NCBI RefSeq assembly: GCF_000599885.1
Contig: NZ_JFGT01000005.1
Span: forward strand, 1,178,001-1,242,000
DNA: 64,000 nucleotides
Direction: 5' to 3'
From: Pantoea sp. IMH
GTDB taxonomy: Bacteria; Pseudomonadota; Gammaproteobacteria; Enterobacterales; Enterobacteriaceae
Under the pieces are notes generated by a model that was not told where the DNA came from, searched no databases, and saw only the letters and a program-made list of their open reading frames with translations. A program made the position numbers and the translations under genes. Position 1 is the first letter of the stretch. Each line of letters starts with the position of its first letter. Of this stretch, positions 29,726 to 39,023 are shown one piece after another.

Positions 29726-30952
29726 ATGAGTAGCGTAGATATCATCGTCCCTGACCTGCCTGAATCCGTTGCCGATGCGACCGTGGCGACCTGGCACAAA
29801 AAACCTGGCGACACCGTTCAGCGCGACGAAGTGCTGGTAGAGATTGAAACCGATAAAGTGGTGCTGGAAGTGCCGGCCTCGGCGGATGGCGTTCTGGAAG
29901 CCATTCTGGAAGATGAAGGCGCGACCGTGACATCACGTCAGGCGCTGGGTCGTCTTAAAGAAGGTAACAGCGGCGGCAAAGAGAGTTCAGCCAAACCGGA
30001 AGCCAATGAGTCCACGCCGTCACAGCGGCAGAATGCTTCTCTGGAAGAAGAGAGCAGCGACGCCCTCAGCCCGGCGATTCGTCGTCTGATTGCTGAGCAT
30101 GGTCTGGATGCAGCGGCCATCAAAGGCACCGGCGTGGGTGGCCGACTGACGCGTGAGGATGTTGAAAAGCACCTGGCGAGTAAGCCGGACGCGAAAGCGA
30201 ATGAAACGAAAGCCCCGGCGGCATCTTCTTCACCGGCACCTGCGCTTGCTGGCCGCAGCGAGAAGCGCGTACCTATGACCCGACTGCGTAAGCGCGTGGC
30301 CGAGCGTCTGCTGGAAGCGAAAAACAGCACCGCTATGCTGACGACCTTCAATGAAGTCAACATGCAGCCGATCATGAACCTGCGCAAGCAGTACGGCGAA
30401 GCCTTTGAAAAACGCCACGGTGTGCGTCTGGGCTTCATGTCTTTCTATCTGAAAGCGGTCGTTGAAGCACTGAAGCGCTTCCCGGAAGTGAACGCCTCGA
30501 TTGACGGGGAAGATGTGGTTTACCACAACTACTTCGACGTCAGCATCGCCGTTTCCACGCCTCGCGGTCTGGTCACGCCGGTGCTGAAAGATGTCGATGC
30601 GCTGGGTATGGCGGATATTGAGAAAAAAATCAAAGAGCTGGCGATCAAAGGACGTGACGGCAAACTGACCGTTGATGAACTGACCGGCGGTAACTTCACC
30701 ATCACCAACGGCGGCGTCTTCGGATCGCTGATGTCCACACCGATCATCAACCCACCGCAGAGTGCGATCCTCGGTATGCATGCGATTAAAGATCGCCCAA
30801 TGGCCGTCAACGGCCAGGTGGTGATCCAACCGATGATGTATCTCGCGCTCTCCTACGATCACCGCCTGATCGATGGTAAAGAGTCGGTGAGCTACCTGGT
30901 GGCGATCAAAGAGCTGCTGGAAGATCCTTCTCGTCTGCTGCTGGACGTGTAA
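29726..30952 (+). CDS. sucB: 2-oxoglutarate dehydrogenase E2 (dihydrolipoyl succinyltransferase)
   Basis: SucB forms the 24-subunit core of the complex and transfers succinyl groups to CoA. The 408-residue protein has a lipoyl domain (1-~80) with lipoyl-Lys44 in [11 protein letters not shown], a Ser/Ala/Pro-rich linker, an E1/E3-binding domain (about 112-148, [14 protein letters not shown]...[12 protein letters not shown]) and the acyltransferase domain with catalytic SYDHRLIDG near residue 377. It is three residues longer than the E. coli protein, mainly in the linker. It begins 15 bp after sucA. Confidence 0.97.
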   Translation: MSSVDIIVPDLPESVADATVATWHKKPGDTVQRDEVLVEIETDKVVLEVPASADGVLEAILEDEGATVTSRQALGRLKEGNSGGKESSAKPEANESTPSQRQNASLEEESSDALSPAIRRLIAEHGLDAAAIKGTGVGGRLTREDVEKHLASKPDAKANETKAPAASSSPAPALAGRSEKRVPMTRLRKRVAERLLEAKNSTAMLTTFNEVNMQPIMNLRKQYGEAFEKRHGVRLGFMSFYLKAVVEALKRFPEVNASIDGEDVVYHNYFDVSIAVSTPRGLVTPVLKDVDALGMADIEKKIKELAIKGRDGKLTVDELTGGNFTITNGGVFGSLMSTPIINPPQSAILGMHAIKDRPMAVNGQVVIQPMMYLALSYDHRLIDGKESVSYLVAIKELLEDPSRLLLDV

Positions 30953-30960
30953 TCCCTGTC

Positions 30961-30984
30961 GGGCACGGTTATACCGTCGTGCCC
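30961..30984 (+). other. Stem-loop between sucB and sucC
   Basis: GGGCACG / CGTGCCC with a short internal loop, 8 bp after the sucB stop codon. No T tract follows, so it more likely marks an mRNA processing or stability element than a terminator. Confidence 0.55.
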
Positions 30985-31061
30985 AGCCCTATGTGTGGCC
31001 GACACTCAGGTAACATGCCTGGTTCGGCCAAGTCTTTTCCGACCTGAATGGATAGAACATC

Positions 31062-32228
31062 ATGAACTTACACGAATATCAGGCAAAACAGTTGTTTGCT
31101 CGGTACGGTCTGCCGGCACCAACCGGTTATGCCTGCACCACACCACGTGAAGCTGAAGAAGCCGCCTCAAAGATTGGCGCCGGTCCGTGGGTGGTGAAAT
31201 GTCAGGTTCATGCCGGTGGCCGCGGTAAAGCGGGCGGCGTGAAGGTAGTTAAAAGCAAAGAAGAGATCCGTGCTTTTGCTGAACACTGGCTGGGCAAACG
31301 TCTGGTAACGTATCAGACGGACGCGGGCGGTCAGCCTGTTAACCAGATCCTGGTTGAAGCGGCGACGGATATTGACCAGGAGCTTTATCTGGGTGCGGTT
31401 GTCGACCGTGGCACCCGTCGCGTGGTCTTTATGGCTTCGACCGAAGGCGGCGTGGAAATCGAAAAAGTGGCGGAAGAAACCCCGCACCTGATCCATAAAA
31501 TGGCGCTTGATCCGTTAACGGGCCCACAGCCTTATCAGGGCCGTGAGCTGGCATTCAAGCTGGGTCTGACCGGCAAGCAGATTAGCCAGTTCACCAAAAT
31601 CTTTATGGGTCTGGCCAACATGTTTCTTGAGCGCGATCTGGCGCTGGTTGAGATCAACCCACTGGTTATCACCACTCAGGGCGATTTGATCTGCCTGGAT
31701 GGCAAACTTGGCGCGGACGGCAATGCGCTGTTCCGTCAGCCTGAGCTGCGTGAAATGCGCGACCCGAGCCAGGAAGATTCCCGTGAAGCCCATGCGGCGC
31801 AGTGGGAGCTGAACTACGTGGCGCTGGAAGGCAACATTGGCTGCATGGTCAACGGCGCAGGTCTGGCGATGGGGACCATGGACATCGTGAAGCTGAGCGG
31901 CGGCCAGCCAGCCAACTTCCTCGACGTGGGCGGCGGCGCGACCAAAGAGCGCGTGACCGAAGCGTTTAAAATTATCCTCTCTGATGATGCGGTGAAGGCC
32001 GTGTTCGTTAACATCTTCGGCGGCATCGTTCGCTGCGACCTGATTGCTGATGGCATCATTGGCGCGGTGGAAGAAGTGGGCGTGAACGTCCCTGTAGTTG
32101 TCCGCCTTGAGGGGAACAATGCCGAGCTGGGCGCCCAGAAACTGGCCGACAGCGGTTTGAATATTATTGCAGCAACCAGCCTGAGCGACGCTGCGCAGCG
32201 CGTTGTGGCCGCAGCGGAGGGAAAATAA
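31062..32228 (+). CDS. sucC: Succinyl-CoA synthetase beta subunit
   Basis: SucC provides the nucleotide-binding ATP-grasp domain of succinyl-CoA synthetase, making ATP or GTP from succinyl-CoA. It has 388 residues as in E. coli. The N-terminus [18 protein letters not shown], the glycine-rich [16 protein letters not shown], the nucleotide-site LVEINPLV and the C-terminal subunit-interface segments [10 protein letters not shown] and [10 protein letters not shown] are characteristic. Its stop codon overlaps the start of sucD by one base. Confidence 0.97.
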   Translation: MNLHEYQAKQLFARYGLPAPTGYACTTPREAEEAASKIGAGPWVVKCQVHAGGRGKAGGVKVVKSKEEIRAFAEHWLGKRLVTYQTDAGGQPVNQILVEAATDIDQELYLGAVVDRGTRRVVFMASTEGGVEIEKVAEETPHLIHKMALDPLTGPQPYQGRELAFKLGLTGKQISQFTKIFMGLANMFLERDLALVEINPLVITTQGDLICLDGKLGADGNALFRQPELREMRDPSQEDSREAHAAQWELNYVALEGNIGCMVNGAGLAMGTMDIVKLSGGQPANFLDVGGGATKERVTEAFKIILSDDAVKAVFVNIFGGIVRCDLIADGIIGAVEEVGVNVPVVVRLEGNNAELGAQKLADSGLNIIAATSLSDAAQRVVAAAEGK

Positions 32229-33100
32229 TGTCCATTTTGATCGATAAAAACACCAAGGTTATCTGCCAGGGCTTCACCGGCGGGCAGGGTACGTTTCACT
32301 CCGAGCAGGCGCTGGCGTATGGTACCCAGCTGGTTGGCGGCGTAACGCCAGGCAAGGGCGGTACCGAGCATCTCGGCCTGCCGGTGTTTAACACCGTTCG
32401 TGAAGCCGTAGAAGCAACGGGCGCAACGGCATCCGTTATCTACGTACCGGCACCTTTCTGCAAAGACGGTATTCTGGAAGCGATTGACGCGGGCATTAAG
32501 CTTATTATCACCATCACCGAAGGTATTCCAACGCTGGATATGCTGACGGTTAAAGTGAAGCTGGACGAAGCTGGCGTGCGCATGATTGGACCAAACTGCC
32601 CGGGCGTCATTACCCCGGGCGAATGCAAAATCGGCATCATGCCAGGTCACATTCACCAGCCGGGCCGGATTGGTATCGTTTCCCGTTCAGGGACGCTGAC
32701 CTATGAAGCGGTTAAGCAGACCACCGACATCGGCTATGGCCAGTCAACCTGCGTCGGTATCGGCGGCGATCCGATCCCGGGATCAAACTTCATCGATATC
32801 CTGAAACTGTTCCAGGACGATCCGCAGACGGAAGCGATCGTGATGATTGGTGAGATCGGCGGTAGCGCAGAAGAAGAAGCGGCTGCCTTTATTAAAGAGC
32901 ACGTCACCAAACCTGTTGTAGGTTACATCGCAGGCGTGACCGCGCCGAAAGGTAAGCGTATGGGCCATGCGGGCGCTATCATCGCCGGCGGTAAAGGCAC
33001 TGCGGATGAGAAGTTCGCTGCGCTGGAAGCGGCGGGTGTGAAAACCGTTCGCAGCCTGGCGGATATCGGTGATGCGGTAAAAGCGGTACTGCCTCAGTAA
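32228..33100 (+). CDS. sucD: Succinyl-CoA synthetase alpha subunit
   Basis: SucD binds CoA and carries the phosphohistidine intermediate. The 290-residue protein is one longer than in E. coli; His247 in [15 protein letters not shown] is the phosphorylated residue, and the Rossmann CoA site begins [10 protein letters not shown]. It closes the sdhCDAB-sucABCD operon. The 3' untranslated region downstream is listed separately because in E. coli a small RNA (SdhX) is cut from this position. Confidence 0.97.
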   Translation: MSILIDKNTKVICQGFTGGQGTFHSEQALAYGTQLVGGVTPGKGGTEHLGLPVFNTVREAVEATGATASVIYVPAPFCKDGILEAIDAGIKLIITITEGIPTLDMLTVKVKLDEAGVRMIGPNCPGVITPGECKIGIMPGHIHQPGRIGIVSRSGTLTYEAVKQTTDIGYGQSTCVGIGGDPIPGSNFIDILKLFQDDPQTEAIVMIGEIGGSAEEEAAAFIKEHVTKPVVGYIAGVTAPKGKRMGHAGAIIAGGKGTADEKFAALEAAGVKTVRSLADIGDAVKAVLPQ

Positions 33101-33142
33101 ATCCTCATTGCTGAGGCTTTACTGAAAGCATTTACTGCAATG

Positions 33143-33183
33143 AACCCCGAAAGTTGGACAGCCAACGAGTAGGGTTTTTTTTG
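33143..33183 (+). terminator. Terminator of the sdh-suc operon
   Basis: An outer AACCC/GGGTT pair and inner GTTGG/CCAAC stem with an ACAG loop, followed by eight or more T residues. It lies 43 bp after the sucD stop codon and fits a Rho-independent terminator, although the bulged stem is unusual. Confidence 0.75.
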
Positions 33184-33257
33184 TACCTGGACCTGATTGC
33201 GCCCGCTATTTACGGGCTTTTATTCGCTGCTATAACCACGAAATAGTGAATAGCTGA

Positions 33258-34946
33258 TTATTCTCCGGATAACTTGCTCAAGCCTGAGGCTTTAATCAAC
33301 CAGACACATTCATATGATCGTAAACTGCCCGTAGACAACTGCTGGACGGAATCAGCGTAGTTCGCACAGACAAGCTCCCATCCCACTTCCGGATCACTAT
33401 GTTCACCGGGGATCTTTATCGGCTCCGGCCCGAGATTAGCGATAACCAACAGAGTCGTGTCGCCGTCGCAGCGCTGGTAACACCAACACTCTTCGGAGTC
33501 AGGCTCAAGATCAACGTAATTTCCCCTGGTCAGTATGGGCATGGATTTTCGTAGCGCGATAAGGTGCCGGTATGTATGTAATACTGAATCAACATTCTCT
33601 TTTTCTTGCGCGACGTTGATGTAGCGGTAATTACCGGCAATATCCATCCAGCTTTTCCCGCAGGTAAAACCCGCATTTTCGCTGTCATCCCACTGTACCG
33701 GCGTTCTGCCGTTATCGCGTGATTTAGCCGCCAGCACCGCCAGCACTGCCTCATCTTCCTGATGAGTCCGCAAAATTTTGTACATGTTCAGGCTTTCAAC
33801 ATCGCGATACTGCTTAATATTGCTAAAGTGAGGGTTCGTCATCCCGATTTCTTCACCCTGATAGATGTACGGCGTGCCCTGCATACCATGCAGGACCATC
33901 GCCAGCATTTTGGCCGACACCGTGCGTAAAGGACCTTCATCACCCAGACGAGATACGATGCGGGGCTGATCGTGATTGCACCAGAACAGCGCGTTCCACG
34001 CCAGGCCGTGCATACCGCGCTGCCACTCAGAGAAGATCCGCTTTAGCGCCACTCTGTCAGCGGGTGCCACGACCCATTTATTACCGGCAGGATAATCTAT
34101 TTTGAGATGATGGAAATTAAAGGTCATTGACAGCTCTTTGCCATCCAGACGGGCATAGCGCTGACAGTGCTCAAGCTGAGTGGACGACATTTCACCCACC
34201 GTCATCAATCCACGCGGCTGGAACACATCCCGGCTCATCTCTTCCAGAAAATCGTGTATAGAGGGGCCGTCAGTGTAAAAACGACGACCGTCACCCTCAT
34301 GGTCATCCGGCAAGTCGGGATGTTTAGAGACCAGGTTGATAACATCCAGCCGTAACCCATCAACGCCTTTGTCTGCCCAGAAATGGCAGATAGCTTTCAG
34401 AGCATCACGGACTTGTGGATTCTCCCAGTTGAGATCGGCCTGGTGAGCAGAAAAAGAGTGGAGATAAAATTGCTGACTCTCTTCATGCCAGTGCCAGGCA
34501 CTCCCGCCAAATTTGGAATGCCAGTTATTGGGCAACCGGCCTTCTTTACCCTCACGCCAGATATAATAATTGCGCCATGGACTGTTGCGGTCCTGCGCTG
34601 CCGCTTTAAACCACGCATGTTCAGTTGAGGTATGATTAAAAACCATGTCCATAATCACCCTGATCTGACGCTGGTGCGCCGCTTCTGTCAGCGCCTCAAA
34701 ATCTTCCATGGTGCCAAACAGAGGATCGATGGCGTAATAATCCGAGACATCATAGCCGTTATCAACTTGGGGCGAGCAATAGATTGGCGTCAGCCAGATT
34801 GCGCTAACGCCCAGCCATTGCAGATAATCCAGACGTTGTGTAATACCCCGAATATCACCCATACCGTTTCCGCTACTGTCCTGAAAACTGCGCGGGTATA
34901 TCTGATAGATAACGCCGTTCTGCCACCAGTGAACGTCATTTTTCAT
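33258..34946 (-). CDS. treC: Alpha,alpha-phosphotrehalase (trehalose-6-phosphate hydrolase)
   Basis: TreC splits trehalose-6-phosphate, delivered by TreB, into glucose and glucose-6-phosphate in the cytoplasm. The 562-residue GH13 enzyme is 11 longer than E. coli TreC. GH13 motifs are clear: DMVFNHTS (about 103), GLRLDVINLV with the nucleophile Asp, VGEMSST with the acid/base Glu, and WCNHDQPRIVSR. The stretch from VGEMSSTQLEHCQRYARLDG through MTFNFHH closely resembles E. coli TreC rather than oligo-1,6-glucosidases. It follows treB by 17 bp. Confidence 0.93.
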   Translation of the reverse strand: MKNDVHWWQNGVIYQIYPRSFQDSSGNGMGDIRGITQRLDYLQWLGVSAIWLTPIYCSPQVDNGYDVSDYYAIDPLFGTMEDFEALTEAAHQRQIRVIMDMVFNHTSTEHAWFKAAAQDRNSPWRNYYIWREGKEGRLPNNWHSKFGGSAWHWHEESQQFYLHSFSAHQADLNWENPQVRDALKAICHFWADKGVDGLRLDVINLVSKHPDLPDDHEGDGRRFYTDGPSIHDFLEEMSRDVFQPRGLMTVGEMSSTQLEHCQRYARLDGKELSMTFNFHHLKIDYPAGNKWVVAPADRVALKRIFSEWQRGMHGLAWNALFWCNHDQPRIVSRLGDEGPLRTVSAKMLAMVLHGMQGTPYIYQGEEIGMTNPHFSNIKQYRDVESLNMYKILRTHQEDEAVLAVLAAKSRDNGRTPVQWDDSENAGFTCGKSWMDIAGNYRYINVAQEKENVDSVLHTYRHLIALRKSMPILTRGNYVDLEPDSEECWCYQRCDGDTTLLVIANLGPEPIKIPGEHSDPEVGWELVCANYADSVQQLSTGSLRSYECVWLIKASGLSKLSGE

Positions 34947-34963
34947 GTGGTGATTTCCTTTTC

Positions 34964-36385
34964 TCAGACGATCAATAACTTACCGGAGGCACGCTTACGT
35001 TTATAAATGGCCATGGTGAGCATCAGTGGCACGGCAATCGCGACAATCATCGCAATGCCAAACACCGACCAGTATTGCGTTTTCACCGAGAGAATAGCGG
35101 GCAGGCCACCCACGCCAATACCGTTTGCCATGACGCCAGATAGCCCACAGATCAGCCCGGCGCATGCTGAGCCAACCATGCCGCACAGCATCGGAAAACG
35201 GTATTTCATATTGATGCCATACATCGCAGGTTCCGTTACCCCAAGATAAGCTGAGATCGCTGCCGGAACGGAAATTTCACGTTCATTCACTTTCTTGCTC
35301 ATGAAGATGATACCCAGCACCGCCGAACCTTGCGCCATATTAGAGAGCGCGATAATCGGCCAGACGGGCGTCCCACCGAGATTCTGGATCAGCTGTAAAT
35401 CAACAGCCAGCGTCGTCTGATGCACGCCGGTGATAACCAGTGGCGCATATAAAAAACCAAACAGCGCAGAGCCAACCGGGGCGAATGGTCCGGTCATTAA
35501 GTGGCTGACTCCCCAGGCGATACCGTTACCAATAACCCGGCCGAAAGGCCCGATAATGGTATGCGCCAGGAAAACGGCGAGCAGCAGCGAGACGACAGGA
35601 ACAATCACTAACGTCAGGTAATCTGGTACGATGCGTTTCAGCTTGAGCTCGATCCAGGCCAGCGTAAGGCCAGCCAGAATGGAAGGAATAACCTGAGACT
35701 GATAGCCGACTTTGTCGATGGAGAACCAGCCAAAATTCCATGCCTCAGGTAATTGCTGCCCCAGCAGATAGGCGTTCATCAGTTGAGGGGAGACCAGCGT
35801 AATACCCAGCACAATCCCCAGAATTGGCGTGCCCCCCATTTTTTTGACCACTGACCAGCAGATGCCAACCGGGATATAAAAGAAGATCGCCTCACCGATT
35901 AACCATAAGAAATCATAAATGCTTTGCCAGACGGCTGAGGCTTCAGTCAATGGCGCATCGTTATAAAGCGGCAAATCACCAATCAGATTACGGAAACCTA
36001 AAATCAACCCGCCGCTTATAAGCGCGGGCAGCAACGGGAAAAAGATTTCAGCAAAATGGGAGATCAGGCTTTCATGCCATTTCATATTTTGTCTGGCTAC
36101 GCGCTTCGCGCTTTCTTTATCCGTACCGCTGAGCTGGGTTTGCGCAAGAAGCACCTGATACCAGTCATCCACATCCGTGCCGATGACCACCTGAAATTGA
36201 CCCGCATTGGTAAAGCAGCCCTTCACCATCGGCAGGGTTTCAATATCCTTGGGCCGGGCTTGAGCGGGATCGTTCAGAACAAACCTTAGTCTGGTAATAC
36301 AGTGGGTTACGGTGGCAATGTTGCTTTTGCCTCCCACCATCTCAATTAATTTATCAATATCTTGAGCATTACTTTTTCTCGCCAT
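34964..36385 (-). CDS. treB: PTS trehalose transporter EIIBC
   Basis: TreB takes up trehalose and phosphorylates it at C6. It has 473 residues, as in E. coli, with an N-terminal IIB domain (1-~80) bearing phospho-Cys29 in VTHCITRLRF and a IIC domain with about ten membrane segments from residue ~107. It has no IIA domain, so it would use IIA-Glc (Crr). It is the first gene of the leftward treBC operon, facing treR. Confidence 0.95.
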   Translation of the reverse strand: MARKSNAQDIDKLIEMVGGKSNIATVTHCITRLRFVLNDPAQARPKDIETLPMVKGCFTNAGQFQVVIGTDVDDWYQVLLAQTQLSGTDKESAKRVARQNMKWHESLISHFAEIFFPLLPALISGGLILGFRNLIGDLPLYNDAPLTEASAVWQSIYDFLWLIGEAIFFYIPVGICWSVVKKMGGTPILGIVLGITLVSPQLMNAYLLGQQLPEAWNFGWFSIDKVGYQSQVIPSILAGLTLAWIELKLKRIVPDYLTLVIVPVVSLLLAVFLAHTIIGPFGRVIGNGIAWGVSHLMTGPFAPVGSALFGFLYAPLVITGVHQTTLAVDLQLIQNLGGTPVWPIIALSNMAQGSAVLGIIFMSKKVNEREISVPAAISAYLGVTEPAMYGINMKYRFPMLCGMVGSACAGLICGLSGVMANGIGVGGLPAILSVKTQYWSVFGIAMIVAIAVPLMLTMAIYKRKRASGKLLIV

Positions 36386-36498
36386 TTTTGTCTTCCGGAA
36401 GTGGGGGAGGAGTCGTTACGATTGTTGTTCTTTACGGAATGAAAGTTGTCTCTCAGGACGAGTGAGAACATAGCTGCTTAAAAAAACAACCGATAGTA

Positions 36499-36508
36499 GG
36501 AACGTTCC
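36499..36508. promoter_or_regulatory. TreR operator candidate
   Basis: GGAACGTTCC, a perfect palindrome with the central CG step typical of LacI-family operators, in the 237-bp gap between divergent treB and treR. Its placement suits repression of treBC, and possibly autoregulation. Confidence 0.7.
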
Positions 36509-36512
36509 AATT

Positions 36513-36528
36513 ATTGAAAGCGATCACA
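36513..36528. promoter_or_regulatory. CRP-cAMP site candidate in the tre gap
   Basis: ATTGA-AAGCGA-TCACA: the right half matches perfectly and the left half at three of five positions. It lies 4 bp from the TreR palindrome. E. coli treBC is CRP-dependent, but this site is weak by eye. Confidence 0.35.
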
Positions 36529-36622
36529 ATATCGTTTAAAAAAATTTAAGGAAGGTGCCTGAAATGGACCCGGACGTTGATGTTAGAATGACCGTTACAG
36601 CATTTAAAAGGCATGGCACGCG

Positions 36623-37570
36623 ATGAATGAGAAAAAGTTGACCTTAAATGATATCGCCAGGCTGAGTGGCGTCGGCAAGTCTACTGTTTCCCTGGTTATC
36701 AACAACAGTGACAAGGTCAAAGCGTCAACGCGTCAGCATGTTGAAGCCATCATCAGCCAGTATGGTTACACACCCTCGAAGTCGGCACAGGCACTGCGCT
36801 CCCAGCGTGAAAAAATCATTGGGGTTATCGTCACACGCCTCGATTCCGCGTCAGAAAATCAGGTAGTCAGAGCGATGCTACCTGATATTTATGCACAGAA
36901 ATATGACGCAATCTTGATGGAAAGCTTACTGGATGCACAGTTGTTAGAGGACCATTTGCATGTGCTCGAACAGCGGAATGTTGAAGGCGTCATCCTTTTT
37001 GGTTTTTCTGAAATGGAGAGGAAAAGGCTGAAAAACTGGCAGGATAAGATGGTCATTATCGCTTCCTCATTACCGGGTTTCGCTTCTGTTACTTATGATA
37101 ATGCCGGTGCTATCAACATTCTGATGGCGAAGATGAACAGGCAGGGCCATCAGAAAGTGAATTATATCGGCGTGACGGATAACGACCGCACCACCGGCAG
37201 TTTACGTTATCAGACTTACCTGAAGTGCTGTAAAAAATATGGCTATGAACCTGTCGCTGCGCTTGGCGATCTCAGCTATCAAAGTGGTTATGAGCTGGCA
37301 AAAAAGAGCGTGACGGCTGAAACCAGCGCGTTAATTTGTGCCACTGACACCATTGCGCTGGGCGCGATTAAATATATCAGAGAGCAAGGCTGGGATATTA
37401 AAGTCGGCAGTGTTGGCTGTACGCCGCTGATGACTTTTCTTGAGCCTGATATTATGTCCGTTGAGCTGGGTTATCAGCACGCTGGCCTGAAGTCGTCACA
37501 ACTGTTGTTCTCCATGCTGAGAGGCGAGAGCGGTCCGCAACGCGCCATTATCCCTTTCCGGCTTTCCTGA
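36623..37570 (+). CDS. treR: Trehalose operon repressor TreR
   Basis: TreR is a LacI/GalR-family repressor of treBC; in E. coli trehalose-6-phosphate induces and trehalose competes. The protein has 315 residues, exactly the E. coli length. The helix-turn-helix LNDIARLSGVGKSTVSLVI is at residues 8-26, with the hinge helix (ALRSQREK) near 57-64, and the effector-binding domain contains GFASVTYDNAGAI and TDTIALGAIKYI blocks shared with E. coli TreR. Unlike E. coli, where treR and treBC point the same way, here it is divergent from treBC. Confidence 0.92.
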   Translation: MNEKKLTLNDIARLSGVGKSTVSLVINNSDKVKASTRQHVEAIISQYGYTPSKSAQALRSQREKIIGVIVTRLDSASENQVVRAMLPDIYAQKYDAILMESLLDAQLLEDHLHVLEQRNVEGVILFGFSEMERKRLKNWQDKMVIIASSLPGFASVTYDNAGAINILMAKMNRQGHQKVNYIGVTDNDRTTGSLRYQTYLKCCKKYGYEPVAALGDLSYQSGYELAKKSVTAETSALICATDTIALGAIKYIREQGWDIKVGSVGCTPLMTFLEPDIMSVELGYQHAGLKSSQLLFSMLRGESGPQRAIIPFRLS

Positions 37571-37620
37571 ATAATTGACACTGTTTGTGACCTGGCCGGT
37601 ATGAAGCGGCTGGCCTACCG

Positions 37621-37646
37621 ATCCCGCCTTTTTTCAAAGGCGGGAT
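37621..37646. terminator. Terminator-like hairpin after treR
   Basis: ATCCCGCCTTT / AAAGGCGGGAT, an 11-bp perfect stem with a TTTC loop between convergent treR and the lipoprotein gene. The T residues lie inside the stem and loop rather than after it, so its strength as a terminator is uncertain. Confidence 0.6.
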
Positions 37647-37663
37647 GTCACCCAATTGTAACG

Positions 37664-38128
37664 TCAGGGATATCCGTTATAGCCGTCCCAGTAGGTTTTG
37701 ATAGCACTTTCCAGCAGGATGCTGGCCCTTTTTTCCGGTTGTTCAGCTGCATATACTTGCGTAAGAAACAGGCTTTTTTGTGCGCTGGCATCAAAAGGCC
37801 CTGCAGGATGTCCAGAAGGAAGCATTTCTGCCTTTGACTGCGCAGCACTGCCAGTGAAGCTCAGGATACGTTGCTGTGCCTGCTCCATGCTGAGACCTGA
37901 TGCGCGATCCTGTTTACCCAGCACATAAAATTGGTTGAGGAACTTTGCAGTTACACGAATGTTATCGGCAATAAGCGGGCGGGTATTTGGGTCGAAGTGA
38001 ATATTTGCAAGCTGTAAGGCGGCATGGCGGGCATTTCTGTCCACACTGCTCTGGGAATGTGTACAAGCGCTTAAGAGAAATGCTGACAGCAGTAAAATGA
38101 TATATAGCGGCTTCAGAGAGTAAGTCAT
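37664..38128 (-). CDS. Small predicted lipoprotein
   Basis: The 154-residue protein has a lipoprotein signal: a hydrophobic stretch followed by a LSAC lipobox with the lipidated Cys at residue 22. The mature part is soluble and has no motif I can name; a resemblance to the Exc2-type family of small enterobacterial lipoproteins is possible but I could not confirm it. AAGGATG precedes the start. It is convergent with treR and stands alone on its strand. Localisation in the outer or inner membrane periplasmic leaflet is predicted from the lipobox only. Confidence 0.75.
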   Translation of the reverse strand: MTYSLKPLYIILLLSAFLLSACTHSQSSVDRNARHAALQLANIHFDPNTRPLIADNIRVTAKFLNQFYVLGKQDRASGLSMEQAQQRILSFTGSAAQSKAEMLPSGHPAGPFDASAQKSLFLTQVYAAEQPEKRASILLESAIKTYWDGYNGYP

Positions 38129-38594
38129 ATAAACATCCTTGTGTTAAAACGTGAATCCATTAAATGTCATCCGGCCACATTGATTGTACGGCCTTCAGGG
38201 GCATCTTCCCTGCGATGAAGTTGAGGAGCGATATTCCTTAATGCAGGGAATATGTCGGATGATAATCCATGTTATTTGCCAATAAAAGTCTTATATAGTC
38301 AGGCTAAATGCAAATATAAAGTGGTCAGGCTGATGCCCGGATTATCAGCGTTTGATGAAAGCGGCAATGAAAGTAAAATATTACGCAAAATCCTGGCGAA
38401 ACTATCAAACCGGGCGCAATAATAATGATGATAAGCAGTTGCTGTAACCCATTAACGCTTTCTGATTAACAACGTGTTGCAGGCTAATATTTCCCGGGCA
38501 GGAGATGTTTTTGCGCGCCGCACAAAAACGCCTGATGATCACCTCTCTCTGAAGATGTTAAAGAGAAGCTGGAGACGCCGCACAAATCATCCCT
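38129..38594. other. AT-rich intergenic region with one small ORF candidate
   Basis: A 466-bp gap between two leftward genes. It holds a 56-codon ORF on the plus strand (listed separately) and presumably the promoter for the lipoprotein gene near its left end. The base composition is more A/T-rich than the core genome around it. I see no tRNA, IS end or strong terminator. Confidence 0.5.
38252..38422 (+). CDS. Hypothetical small ORF (56 residues)
   Basis: ATG at 38252 opens a 56-codon frame that begins MSDDNPCYLPIKVLYSQAKC, has a basic C-terminal half (SKILRKILAKLSNRAQ) and ends at TAA. The Lys/Arg-rich tail could form an amphipathic helix. AGGGA lies close upstream, but only 2-3 bp from the start, which is short for a ribosome-binding site. 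I do not recognise the protein. It is offered as a candidate only; a chance ORF in AT-rich DNA is quite possible. Confidence 0.3.
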   Translation: MSDDNPCYLPIKVLYSQAKCKYKVVRLMPGLSAFDESGNESKILRKILAKLSNRAQ

Positions 38595-38825
38595 TTAGCG
38601 TCTTAACTGACTGCATAAGGCGCAGTGGCAGCCATTAACGGGTTCTGCACTGCAGCTGCCAGGGGTTAAAGCCACCGTTATCATTTCATGAAAACCTGAG
38701 TAGGGCGTTACCGCAGACTGCCTGTCATTTACGTTTTGACTTTCCGTTGAAGAAACCTTCGCCTTAAACGCCAGAGCCTGAGACGACGCCAGGGCGCAAC
38801 ACAAAAAAATCAGTGAATGCCGCAT
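38595..38825 (-). CDS. Small secreted Cys-rich protein, putative Zur target
   Basis: A 76-residue protein with a clear signal peptide (MRHSLIFLCCALASSQALA, cleavage likely before FKAK) and a short C-terminal cluster of Cys and His (CSAEPVNGCHCALC). Four Cys plus one His within 15 residues could bind zinc or another metal, or form disulfides. GTGGAG precedes the start. It diverges from a siderophore-type ABC importer, and its promoter (TTGACT at 38884-38889, TACTCT at 38863-38868, minus strand) is overlapped by a Zur-like palindrome. I do not recognise the family; a periplasmic metal-handling role is an inference. Confidence 0.6.
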   Translation of the reverse strand: MRHSLIFLCCALASSQALAFKAKVSSTESQNVNDRQSAVTPYSGFHEMITVALTPGSCSAEPVNGCHCALCSQLRR

Positions 38826-38856
38826 GCTGAAAACTCCACGTCAGTAAGTTAGTTAT

Positions 38857-38871
38857 TGTTACAGAGTAACA
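38857..38871. promoter_or_regulatory. Zur-like operator over the small secreted-protein promoter
   Basis: TGTTACAGAGTAACA has the geometry of the zinc-uptake-regulator box core TGTTATA-N-TATAACA, with the outer TGTTA and TAACA arms intact. It covers the predicted -10 of the leftward gene, consistent with a repressor site. Matching to the Zur consensus was done by eye from memory. Confidence 0.45.
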
Positions 38872-39023
38872 TAGATTTCGCTTAGTCAACCGATCGCCAG
38901 GTGGTAACCCCTTTTTTATCGACATGCATCACCAGTGCGACAGAAAAGTAACAGCACGTCCTGGATAAAATTGTTATCGATCATCAGCATGTCTGGTGAG
39001 GCTGGTCAGTTGAGTTAGTAAGT

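Noticed and set aside
33141-33165. Insertion sequence end
   Set aside because: Only one short stretch recalls an IS3-family end; there is no transposase, second end or target duplication.
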